Assembly: GCF_027579695.1 (NCBI RefSeq)
Contig: NC_083587.1
Coordinates: 42,884,232 to 42,948,231, forward strand
Length of the DNA: 64,000 bases
DNA from: Neoarius graeffei
Lineage: Eukaryota; Chordata; Actinopteri; Siluriformes; Ariidae
Direction of reading: 5' to 3'
Part shown: positions 11,351-21,055 of the stretch, one piece after another
How positions within the stretch are numbered: the stretch's first letter is position 1
How the letters are laid out: each line of letters begins with the position of its first letter
Made by a program: the position numbers and the translations under genes
The notes under the pieces: generated by a model
Database searches by the model: none
What the model was told of the DNA's origin: nothing
What the model saw: the letters and a program-made list of their open reading frames with translations, nothing else

Positions 11351-14124
11351 GTGAGTAAACATGTCAACACATGAGCACTACAGGCAACTGCAGCAGTTTT
11401 ATCGGTTTATTGAAACGTTATAGCGACCCAGAACTATGTCGTTAATGGTGATTGTACAAAAGGAATTCCACTCTTCCCTTTTAGCGAACCACACCAGACT
11501 TTAAGGAAATGTATAAAGTAAGGTGAGCAGATTTCTGAGAAGGAAACTGGGGACAGGTTCGGTTCGGTGGTTAAAATATCATGAAAACATCGAATGCTTT
11601 CATCCTTGTAATAAAAAGTGTGGATATTTCTGTTTTTCCAAGGATTTTGGTCATGCATTGCATTAAAAAGTGGGCTTTTCCTCACTGAGTGCACTGCTTT
11701 AGGTTCACATTAAATAAAGACAACGTGAAAATGTCTAGTATGGGTACAGAGTTTAGATTTATAGACTCTTAAATTGTAAGCTAGCTCAAATGCATGTTTT
11801 AGAAAGTAAATATATTCAATGAATTACCATATATGCCACTAATAATGGACAATGCATTTAAAAACATACAAAACACACACAACACAGTTTAAATAGTTTA
11901 CTTCAATCCAAGCAATTTCAAGGTCTGGTTGTTATTATCTCTAGCCGCTTTATCCTGTTCTACAGGGTCGCAGGCAAGCTGGAGCCTATCCCAGCTGACT
12001 ACGGGCGAGAGGCGGGGTACACCCTGGACAAGTCGCCAGGTCATCACAGGGCTGACACATAGACACAGACAACCATTCACACTCACATTCACACCTACGG
12101 TAAATTTAGAGTCACCAGTTAACCTAACCTGCATGTCTTTGGACTGTGGGGGAAACCGGAGCACCCGGAGGAAACCCACGCGGACACGGGGAGAACATGC
12201 AAACTCTGTACAGAAAGGCCCTCGCCGGCCACAGGGCTCAAACCCGGACCTTCTTGCTGTGAGGCGACAGCGCTAACCACTACACCACAGTGCCGCCCCA
12301 TTGTCAAAATCATTTTACAAAAAATGAACACATTCTTACTGTACATATCATCTTTATTGTCAATCTGAGAGTCGTTTGACATTTCAGTTGAGACTGACGC
12401 GCCTGTTGCGCATCTCCTGAATTATTTTTTTTTCTGTGTGTGAAAAATAAATGAACTTCCATGCATAAACAAAATACCCAATTACAATAAATGTATACAT
12501 TTTTTACAATACACATAATGTTAATTGGGTGAAACCACTGCAATCAATGCACGAGCTGGTGCGCGTGCCCGAGACTGGCACTACAAAGCCACCTCGGCCT
12601 TCGTAGTTCAGGTCCTTTGACCCAGGAACCCGGAAGTCCTGCAGTAAACAACTACAGGGAAGCAACGGGAAAATGCAGCTCTTGCAAACACAATCACAAA
12701 TATGTAAAATATAAGACTTGAACTTAACTCGTGTGTGTGCGCTGTTATATGATTACTGTAACTGTGTATGGTCAGAAAAGATGATAGACAAGCGTAACCG
12801 TTGCACAATAACGCTACAAACACCTGCAAAGTTATTTATCTGCTGGCTAGCTGCAGCTTGTAGCTTCCAGCGTTACTATGTGTCAGTATAGTGTAATGTG
12901 GTGCGGTGTAGTGTAACGCAGGGATAGACCTCAATCTGCAGAGCTCTGGGTCACAATCTGTATGCAGCCGGCCGGATGGTTTTCTATTGCAATCGCGTGG
13001 CCACTTCAGGCTGCCCCGTATGCATTTGTTTAATGGTCTTCTGCGTGTTAAATAGTTACAAAATTATAATAAAATGAATACGATTTATTTGGTTATTTAG
13101 TTACCTTTTTTTTGGCAAAGGGAAGGGCTGAGGGCCAGAATTATAATGTGGCAGTGTGCCACTTTAAAAGCGCCTGTGGAGAACACTGATTACCATAAAC
13201 CTACAGCTTTACATAGCCAGCTATGCTGTGTGATAACACACCAATTTGTGTGCAAGTTAGCTTATGCCATTGAACTGTTACAATTTTACAGTAACGCTAC
13301 ATCTAGCAACAACAGCATTGAGCTTCCTCCTGCTAGCGTTGGCCACAGTAGGCTCTGGTTTGTTACATCAACAGCTATGTCTCAGTACAGTGTGACAAGT
13401 AATGTTATGTCATACAACATCACAAAATGTTGCTTGCACGTTTAAAGGCGAAATAACATCGATGACAAACAATGTCACTTAGGCCTACAAGAAAAGACGA
13501 TGGTTCACCTGTTCAGGAAACAAATGAAGTGATCTGTCAAAGCTGAATGAGTGACTTTAGTTGAGGCAAAGATTCTGGTGCTCCACCAAAAAGTTGTTCC
13601 TCAGCTCCACCAATCAAAATACTAGAAAGGCGATTGCCAGAGGCAGAGCATTTTTTAAGGATTTTCCACTAGGAGACCAACTGGTCTGGGCAATACAGTC
13701 ACAGGCCTCAGAGTCCATGCGACTGCACCACTGCGGCATATTCTGTGATGCAAAATGGTTCACCAATCACCATACAGACAAATACACTAAGGCCCTGTCC
13801 ACACGGCAACGGATTCAGGTGAATCTGATAAAATTGTTTATCGTTTCGCCCTGGTGTCCACACGGCACCGGCGTTTTGGGTGCCCCAAAACGAAATCTTT
13901 TGAGAACGGGTTCCAGAGTGGAAAAATCTGGCAACGGTGCCGTTGCGAAGTCGTCTGGATGAGTAGAACGGATTTGTTTACGATGACGTCACAACCACAT
14001 GTGCTTCACGCCGGGTAGAAGTGTAACGAACTCGATGCGAGTTGTCAACAAATCCTATAACTTGGTTCATGAAACGCGCTTACAAAATATTTTCACTGTG
14101 AATATTTATTGTGTAATGGTGCAA

Positions 14125-14162
<38 letters not shown>

Positions 14163-17100
14163 GCCCTTAGGGCAGAGTCAATCCCGCCAGCAAAAATAGG
14201 GGGAAAAAAAGGAGCGATCTCACCTCTTCAGATGTTGGTTTAAGTCCTACAATACATTCCTCAAAAAGGGCGTAGAAGAACAAATTAATCCATCAACGTG
14301 TAGCATTCAATTTATTCCGGACCGTTAAAGACGCCGCCTTCCGCATACAACCCCAATTCCAAAAAAGTTGGGACAAAGTCCAAATTGTAAATAAAAACAG
14401 AATGCAATGATGTGGAAGTTTCAAAATTCCATATTTTATTCAGAATAGAACATAGATGACATATCAAATGTTTAAACTGAGAAAATGTATCATTTAAAGA
14501 GAAAAATTAGTACTGATTGTAGAGCACACATTCATAACAGTATGTCTTCAATGTTTGATATGTTTTGTTTAATATCAGCAGATGTTGGTGACATTCAGTC
14601 AAGGTTACTGGACCATAGGCCAGTTCTACAAGGAGAGATCAGGTACTTTGTAAGAGAATTTGAGGTGAGAATACGTTGTGTGCTCCTTTGCCCCAGGACT
14701 GATCTTGGAGAGCTTTTCATGTTTTTTGTAACTTTTTACCATCTTTATGAAGAGCTACTGTGTTTGTGTGTGGCCGTGGCAGCACATGTACATGTACCTA
14801 CTCCTTCCATTCAACCCTAGGGATTGTTTTTGCTCAACAGGAGAAGCGGGGCTTTAGGGAGTGCCGTCTCCTAGAAAACCTGAATAAGTTGGTGACTGAG
14901 ACCGATGACCAAGTGCTGCCCAGATGCACCAAGATCATGCAAGCGAATTTACTTGATGCTCTCGGTTGCTGTACGTAGAAAAGTCTATTATTATACTTTT
15001 TTTTTTTTTTTTTTTCAGTTTCACAAGATTGAAGAACTGTTCTGTTGTGGATTGATCTGTGGTTGGTAGGAGAGAGCAACTGGACTTGCTTGAAAAGTCT
15101 TGAAGACGTTTCGCCTCTCGTCCGAAAGGCATCCTCAGCTCTGTCTGTCCAATAGGGAGCACCAAGTATCCATCCTCTCATGGATCATAATAGAATCCGA
15201 ATCAGAATGCTGATGGCTGCATTGAAGGCGGCTGACAGATGTCACAGACACCCACCTCTGTTCAGTGATGGTCGCTCCAGGTTGACAAAAATGAACGATC
15301 CTCTCTGGCTAAGATGTCCGCCAGTTTTCTGGAAGTCCTCTCATACTCCCGCACTAGTCGAAGGGAACTCATCCCAAAGTGCGTAGAAACATATCTGTGA
15401 AGATACTCAGTCGTCCAGGTACATAGTAAACTGTGGTTGGTAGAAGAGAGTTGCTCCAAGTCCAGTTGCTCTCTTCTACCAACCACAGATTACTATGTAC
15501 CTGGACGACTGAGTATCTTCACAGATATGTTGTGGATTGAATTTTAGAGGTCTGCGTGGGACAGAATTTTCACTCCCGCTCCCGCATTGTGCAGTCCCGC
15601 TCCCGCCCGCGCCTGCCATATTTTGTCCCGCTCCCGCCCGCAAATCCCGCATGATGCAGACGTTTGCGTTATTTCTCACGAAAGTTCTTGTCATTGGCTT
15701 GGGGAATTAAACATGCTGAGCTTAGCTGAGCTCTCCACTGACCGATCCTTCATTTATTGTAAGTTTATTGTTTAGACTCTGACATTCTGCTGACACATTC
15801 CAAGTTGAGCGCTGCATGCGCTCATGATTGACAGCTCTCGCTTTGATTGACAGCTCTCGCTTTGTGCACTCCCACTTCCGAGTCTGTGGCATTATGATTC
15901 CAACCGCGATTTCATTCTCCTCTCATATGAAGTGCTGCGCAACCACAACCAGCTCCTCAGATTATACACTGTCTATTTCTAGCTTTAAATTGAACAATCT
16001 GTGCGATACACGGTCCTTTTTAATACTAGTTAATACTTTTTAATACTTTTTTAAATACTTTTTAATACTTAGGACTAATACTCTTGACTTTTTAACGGTA
16101 AATGTACTTCTTTTTAAAGCAGCACTTACTTCTGAAGCACTGTAAGCTTCACTAGAGGAGCTCTGCTCTTCTGCCATGATCGGAGATCTCAAACACGGAA
16201 GAGCGGAAAGGAATCGGAAACGTACGCGAGATTAGACCACATCCGCAAATTTAGGCATCTTAAAATGTTCTTATTAATGCCAAATAAAATATCCAGCACA
16301 AATTATATACTTGTGATAACCTGTGTTGTGTTCTGTTACCTGTTGAGTTTATGTTGTTATATGCCTTTTAGGGGAACTGGGGGGTGGAGTTTAGGTGTGG
16401 GTGCGCGGGGGTTGAGACAGGAAGTTGAGTTGGCGCTGTTTTATGGGCTGTTAGGAAGCGTGAGTTGTGGCTAAAACAGCAACTCCTTGTTAAATACTTG
16501 CTAATAAAAATAAAGGACGCAGTGTGTGTTAAGAAGTGTCCCTAGCGTTCTTACAATACGATAGACATAAATTAATAATTTATAAATTTTATTTTAAACA
16601 CGTTTTTAGTTAGCGGGATTGCAGCTTATCACCTCTCCCGCCCGCATTGTGCACTCCCCTTCCCGCCCGCGCCCGCAATGAGTTTTCAAAATTTGTCCTG
16701 CGCTGCACTGCTTTGCGTCGGGTCCCGCGGGACTCCCGCGGGAATGCAGGGCTCTAGATTGAATGTGAACCAGTGTGGCTGGATTTTTATTGTGACAGTG
16801 TATTTCAGTTTGAGTCTGTGTGTGTATGGTAGTGTGTGATTCCTGCCACGCACCCAGTGTTTTCAGGATACGCTCTGGATCCACCACAACCCTAGGGTTA
16901 CCACCACCAGTGATTAGTAAAGATAAATGAATGAAAAACTGAAAGCATCTGGAACTGACATAATTCAGATGTCGTGTTGGGTTAATGCAAGGGACATTAG
17001 TTTGGTCATAACCTTAATTTCAGTGGAACTTGTGAAAATGTTTTACATTTTTATGTAATTTTTATATAATGTACTGTTTGTTTATTTAATGATTTTACAC

Positions 17101-20100
17101 ACTTGCATTGATGAGCCAGTTAGAAGAACAAATGATATTTCTGCTGTTAAAAACAAAAGTATTAGCAGTCATTAAAACCACAAGACATAAGGTGTTGAAT
17201 TAAAGCTGTACTGCCTTTCAGATTCTTCAAGTGTAGGTCGTGAAAAGAATTTTCCCCGACACCCAATTATTTTTTCATTAGTGGACCGAAAGCTACTAAA
17301 TTCGAATCACTGACTTCCAATTTTATTTGGTTTTTTTTATGCCTCCGCCACCGTAAGGTGCAGGAGGCATTATGTTTTCGGGTTGTCCGTCTGTCCATGC
17401 GTGCGTCCGTCCCAAAAGCTTGTGAACGCGATATCTCAAAGGCTAATGAAAGGAATTTCACCAAACTTTCACCATTTGTGCGCTTTGGGACAAACATGAA
17501 CTGATTAGATTTTGAGGTCAAAAGGTCTAAGGTCAAGGTCACTGTGAAGTCGAATGTCTGTCTGAAAACCTTGCGAACACAGTATCTCCAAGGCTAATAC
17601 AAGTAATTTCACCAGGTCAAGATTACTGTGAGGTCAAATGTCCATCCCCAAATCATAACTTAATAAGGCGTGTAGTCTACCGGGCGGAGGCATCCCCATC
17701 AACACCGTTGGCGTCAAGTTCTATCTAGTTTTCTAATAGAACAATTAATGAATTTAGGGCCACATGGCCCTAAATTCTCCGCTATTTTTTTCCTGCTTCA
17801 CCATGACCCAATTCAAGATGCTACGTCATGCATCACATGGTAGGCTTTCCATGTTCGTGCAAGGCATTGTGGGATGCAAATTTGAAACGGGAGAGAAAAT
17901 GGAGGACGCGAGTGTGCAAATGAAACCTGAAAGATCGACTACAGTAACGGAAAGCGAGAAGAAAAGACATTATGTTGCAAAGGAAAGGAAACGCAGGACC
18001 AAACTAATAAATATCGGCGGTCAGCGAGCACCTCAGTGTGGTCAGCTGTTCGTTTAGCGACAGGATGATGTAACGGTCAGTAAACGGTCAAAGGTAAACC
18101 TGCGCTAGGGTGACCACCTGCTCATAAGCCCAAGGGGGGACAAGGGGTATGTTTTTGAGGGACGATGTGGGACGCCGCTCCCACTGCACCGCGCCGGCCG
18201 CTGGAAGACTCACAGATAGTGGTTCACCCATTTCTAGCACATACTACCTTACATGGTATATCAGTAATACCCTATTCTGCTGTTATTGGCGATGTATGGT
18301 CATGAACAGGCCACCAAATGTGTTTTGTTTTTTGTTTTTTAAATAAACATAATATTTTGACCATTCAGTGACTTGACAGACACACTTCCACTTATGATTT
18401 ACTGAAGCTACTCAATTTTATTTATTTTCCATTACAATTTATTCACTTTAAATCAATCATAATATAATATTGAGTCTGAGGCTTTGCAGTGCGTCAGTAC
18501 AGCAGGAATAGTGACAAGTCTCCATTTAGTTTTCAGTGGATTAACAGGAATTGTAGTGGCTCAGCACCACAGAAACAGTAGAAAAAAAGTCTCTTAACTC
18601 ACAACCACAGCAAATATGATATTGCGATATTCCGATATGATATTGCGTGTTGGACAGTGTGATGCACACTCGTCACCTCTGCCGCAGTCACTTTGTCAGC
18701 TAGAGAGTCGTTTTTAGGTCGGAGGAAAGCATCCATAGATTTAGACGTTTCTTTCTCTTGCACACGTTTCTTGTGAGTCTCCGCGAGCCTGTGTCGTTTC
18801 ACATCGTATTCCCCGCCATGTCCGATTGAGAAAAATGTTTTGCAAAGGTCACAAAAAGCCCTCTCGGTATCCCCCTCAACCCCTTTCAGCCACAAATATT
18901 CATTTTCCCACTTTTTCCTGTACATACACCTTCTCTTTTTAACTGGAGGTGGCGGTGCCTCACCTGCCATCTCCCCAGTACCTTTCTCCATTTTTTTAAT
19001 ATGAAAGCAATGCATGCGTTGCACCTGCGTCCCTCGTCACTGTCTGTGCACGTGAGTGCGGTGTCATGGCAACAACAAAAAGTTGACAACAACCAGTCAG
19101 TTGTGAGGGGTGTGTGTGTGGTTTTGTTCTACAGTCTATAGTGGCGACGGTGGTGTGCTGAAATGTCAAGTAATATTCGTTTGGCTGCCTCGGATAGAGC
19201 GACATCCCCCTCAGCAAGCATCGATTATGCGGGACACGTTCTGAATTTGCGGGACGCGTAAATTCGGCTTCAAATGCTGTATGCGCACGCGCTATGCAGG
19301 ACAGGTGGTCACCCTAACCTGCGCACACAGACTTCGTCTGTCTGCTTGACTGCGTGAAGCGTGCGATTTGATGCACATTATTTGCTCGGGAATCCCCTCA
19401 AATGAAATGACTTCCCAGCCAGAGAATGGCCTGATATTGTGTGAGATATTACAGGAAGAAACTTATCACAATGACCAAATTTCAGAGGGAACTAAATTTC
19501 ACCGATTTTATGAAATCGAAAGGCCGTCTACTTTTAATTTTTGAAAAATGTATGCTTTCTTTCACACGGTGGTGTAGTGGTTAGCACGGTCGCCTCACAG
19601 CAAGAAGGTTCCAGCAGCCGGTGAGGGCCTTTGTGTGGAGTTTGCATGTTCTCTCCGTGTCTGCGTGGGGGTGCTCCGGTTTCCCTCACAATCCAAAGAC
19701 ATGCAGTTAGGTTGACGTGGGGTGGCCTTGGGCTGAGGTGCCCTTGAGCAAGGTACCGAACCCCTGACTGCTCCCCGGGCGCTCTGGTGTGGCTGCCCAC
19801 TGCTCTGAGTGTGTGCGTGCACGTGTGTTCACTGCTTCAGATGGGTTAAATGCAGAGGATGAATTTCATTGTGCCCAAAGTGTGCATGTGACAAATAAAG
19901 GTTTCTTCTTTCTTTCTTTCTTCAGTGGAAACTGTAAATCATATGATGCAGAGAATCCAGCAGAGGGAGCTAGAAACCCAGCAGGTAAATCCAAATACTA
20001 CTTCTGTAAGAAAAGTAATTTAAAAAAAAGGGACATTCTGTGACTGGGGTGATTTTTTTTTTTTTTTTTTGTGTAGAGCATATTTCTTCAGGAGGGAATG

Positions 20101-20250
20101 GAGAAGTGCAAAGCAGACTGTGAGGACTTCCTGAAGGAGCAGGCTCGGCTAAAAGAGGAAGTGGATGAAGAGCACGTGAAAGCTGTGAGCAGACTCAGTA
20201 CCCTGTACAGCGAGATGAAGAAAGACCTTGCCAAGTTCTCACGCTTCTGA
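11332..20250 (+). CDS. bloc1s5: BLOC-1 complex subunit 5 (muted), complete gene of 5 coding exons
   Basis: Subunit of BLOC-1, the cytosolic/endosomal-membrane complex needed for biogenesis of lysosome-related organelles such as melanosomes and platelet dense granules. Exons: 11332-11350, 14582-14664, 14841-14970, 19926-19984, 20077-20250; they join to 465 nt, 154 aa. Frame phase is consistent at every junction. Diagnostic segments are DVGDIQSRLLDHRP, GEIRYFVREFEEKRG, LENLNKL, EEVDEEHVKAV and the C-terminal EMKKDLAKFSRF, all matching the vertebrate muted protein. The protein is mostly charged and helical, as expected for a coiled-coil BLOC-1 subunit. It is about 30 aa shorter than the human protein (about 187 aa), the difference being at the N-terminus; the Met used is the only in-frame one in exon 1. 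A polyA signal AATAAA is at 20529-20534. The next gene downstream is txndc5, as in human. Confidence 0.93.
11934..12299 (-). mobile_element. tRNA-derived SINE, reverse orientation
   Basis: Reverse complement of the standard SINE: starts with its tail side (ATCTCTAGCCGCTTTATCC) and ends at the head (CACAGTGCCGCC). Lies in bloc1s5 intron 1. Confidence 0.95.
12300..13790. other. bloc1s5 intron 1, unassigned
   Basis: No exon or clear transposon end. Contains moderately GC-rich patches around 12540-12660 and 12900-13020 and one 99-codon frame at 13146 without motifs. Confidence 0.4.
13793..14345 (+). mobile_element. DNA-transposon end (CCTGTCCACACGGCAACG type), partial
   Basis: The left terminus GGCCCTGTCCACACGGCAAC, preceded by CTAA, and the repeated CCACACGGCACCGG motif are typical of a fish MITE family. 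The matching right end is not seen; the sequence runs into a (GA)n tract (14127-14159) and then the Tc1 fragment. Confidence 0.45.
14127..14159. repeat. (GA)n microsatellite
   Basis: About 16 GA units in bloc1s5 intron 1. Confidence 0.95.
14348..14512. mobile_element. Tc1 terminal fragment
   Basis: 165 bp matching, in inverse, the right end of the complete Tc1 at 21056-22648 (CAACCCCAATTCCAAAAAAG onward to GAGAAAAATTAG). Preceded by TA. The rest of the element is missing; the fragment ends 70 bp before bloc1s5 exon 2. Confidence 0.9.
14582..14664 (+). CDS. bloc1s5: bloc1s5 coding exon 2
   Basis: Acceptor ATCAGCAG|ATG, donor TTTGAG|GTGAGA. Encodes (D)VGDIQSRLLDHRPVLQGE...REFE, the best conserved part of the protein; leaves phase 0. 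Confidence 0.93.
14841..14970 (+). CDS. bloc1s5: bloc1s5 coding exon 3
   Basis: Acceptor CTCAACAG|GAG, donor TTGCT|GTACGT. Encodes EKRGFRECRLLENLNKLVTE...NLLDALGC and ends in phase 1. The donor is somewhat weak (GTACGT) but is the only one that joins in frame to exon 4. Confidence 0.9.
14971..15534 (-). mobile_element. Penelope-like or related retroelement remnant with inverted repeat
   Basis: Contains the GGCGAAACGTCTTCAAG-type block (minus strand, about 15090-15120) that is widespread in fish retroelement ends, and a 61-bp inverted repeat (15389-15449 against 15468-15529) around an 18-bp spacer. No coding part is present. Family assignment is tentative. Confidence 0.4.
15543..16756. mobile_element. 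hAT non-autonomous element
   Basis: 1214 bp bounded by the 8-bp duplication GATTGAAT (15535-15542 and 16757-16764). The ends are inverted repeats (TAGAGGTCTGCG... and ...GCAGGGCTCTA) and both subterminal regions are rich in CCCGC runs, a feature of one fish hAT family. No transposase frame. Confidence 0.85.
16765..17199. other. bloc1s5 intron 3, unassigned
   Basis: AT-rich intronic sequence without recognisable features. Confidence 0.4.
17341..17731 (+). mobile_element. Insertion beginning GCCTCCGCCACCG, Helitron-like tail
   Basis: About 390 bp absent from copy 1 of the host element. Starts near GCCTCCGCCACCGTAAGG and ends with a GC-rich hairpin (AACACCGTTGGCGTC) followed shortly by CTAG. 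A 3' hairpin plus CTRR end, with no inverted repeats at the termini, is the Helitron pattern, though the class is not proven. A repeat of this type is common in fish. Confidence 0.5.
17764..18057 (+). pseudogene. Small basic ORF inside TTAA element, copy 2 (97 aa)
   Basis: Open frame containing the same basic block as at 1162-1392 (MEDASVQMK...SEKKRHYVAKERKRRTKLINIGGQRAPQCGQLFV). The frame and stop position are preserved between copies despite substitutions, which may reflect recent common ancestry. Function unknown. Confidence 0.45.
18106..19316 (-). mobile_element. hAT element with remnant BED-finger ORF
   Basis: 1211 bp, ends TAGGGTGACCACCTG and inverse CAGGTGGTCACCCTA, flanked by the 8-bp duplication ACCTGCGC (18098-18105 and 19317-19324). 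Inserted in TTAA element copy 2. Internally deleted: only the N-terminal part of a transposase remains. Confidence 0.92.
18599..19024 (-). pseudogene. hAT transposase N-terminal fragment with BED-type zinc finger
   Basis: 141-codon frame reading KKRRCMYRKKWENEYLWLKG...ERAFCDLCKTFFSIGHGGEYDVKRHRLAETHKK. The C-x2-C...H-x4-H arrangement with preceding aromatic residues is a BED-type zinc finger as found at the N-terminus of hAT transposases, where it binds DNA. The RNase-H-like catalytic domain and C-terminal dimerisation domain are absent, so the fragment cannot transpose. It lies antisense within bloc1s5 intron 3. Confidence 0.75.
19564..19911 (+). mobile_element. tRNA-derived SINE, second subfamily, abutting bloc1s5 exon 4
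   Basis: Head as in the main SINE, but the 3' half is different (GGCCTTGGGCTGAGGTGCCC... CAGATGGGTTAAATGCAGAG ... AATAAAGG). The direct repeat CTTTCTTTC flanks it (19555-19563 and 19912-19920), taken as the target-site duplication. The splice acceptor of exon 4 (TTCAG) follows 5 bases later. Confidence 0.88.
19926..19984 (+). CDS. bloc1s5: bloc1s5 coding exon 4
   Basis: Acceptor TTTCTTTCTTCAG|TGG, donor CAGCAG|GTAAAT. Encodes (L)ETVNHMMQRIQQRELETQQ, aligning to the human segment around RLQQREQERKK. The polypyrimidine tract lies at the junction with the SINE at 19564-19911. Confidence 0.9.
20077..20250 (+). CDS. bloc1s5: bloc1s5 coding exon 5 and stop
   Basis: Acceptor GTGTAG|AGC after a T-rich tract. 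Encodes SIFLQEGMEKCK...VDEEHVKAVSRLSTLYSEMKKDLAKFSRF and the TGA at 20248-20250. The 92-bp intron before it is the smallest in the gene. Confidence 0.95.
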   Translation, partial: SIFLQEGMEKCKADCEDFLKEQARLKEEVDEEHVKAVSRLSTLYSEMKKDLAKFSRF

Positions 20251-20560
20251 TGTCCTCCATGAATGTTCCTGTTTTTGGACAATATTTTTGTTAATTGGTC
20301 TACGGCACAGGAAAATGTTCCTCTGCAGACACGTGCCACCTTTCAACAAGATGAACAAAGTATAGAGAAGACCTATGGACACCTGTCATTTGTTTTTCAG
20401 AGAATCATCATGCCTGCTTTATTTAGGCTCTGTAAGTACCCTGAAGAAAAAAAAATGGAATCTGTGTGTTTTACATAAAAATATTTGGTTATTAACCTAA
20501 ATGTGATTTCATTGCTATGTTTTACTGAAATAAACTGATCTCCGAGCTTGAATTATGTAA
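20251..20560 (+). terminator. bloc1s5 3' UTR and polyadenylation signal
   Basis: About 280 bases after the stop lead to AATAAA at 20529-20534, with a GT-rich stretch (GAGTGTGATTTC) about 30 bases later. End position inferred. Confidence 0.6.
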
Positions 20561-21053
20561 AATGAGTGTGATTTCAAAGACTTGCTATTAATGTGATCCA
20601 GTCACAACATTAGGATGTTGGCACTGACAGGTAGAAATGTTTGCTATTAAGTTAACATGATCCATTTATGCATGGCATGATGGTGCAGTGGATAGCCTTG
20701 CCACCTCACAACTCCACTATTCTGGTTTCAATCCTGAGCTCCGGTGAGTAAGGCATCAGTTTTATTCCTGGGCTTTAACTAAACTTGATCAAATTGTGCG
20801 GGCTACACAAAAATATTTGAAGGAAACTGCATTTAAAATTGGATAATCATTTAGTGAAAAATAAATTATTTAAAATACAGGTCCTTCCATGCTTCCTAAA
20901 GTACTTGAACACAAAATAAAGTTTATTAATTCCTCGATTGTAACAACTTTGCTCAGTGGTGGGTAGAATTTTCATAAAGTTTGCAACTGCTGGGCACTCC
21001 CTGATGCAGTTAGGCTACAAGTTGAAATAGACACTTGTGGTCATAAGTTTATC
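20561..21053. other. Intergenic sequence with a degenerate SINE head
   Basis: Around 20672-20745 lies GGCATGATGGTGCAGTGGATAG..., a decayed tRNA-SINE head; otherwise unassigned. Confidence 0.4.
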
Positions 21054-21055
21054 TA

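Larger units (their letters stand above)
17204..19533 (+). mobile_element. TTAA-type DNA element, copy 2, with nested insertions
   Basis: Flanked by TTAA at 17200-17203 and 19534-19537. Ends AGCTGTACTGCCTTTCAGAT and, inverted, AAGTAGACGGCCTTTCGATT. After removing the insertions at about 17341-17731 and 18106-19316 its own length is about 720 bp, equal to copy 1 at 936-1662. TTAA targeting points to Kolobok or piggyBac. Confidence 0.8.
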
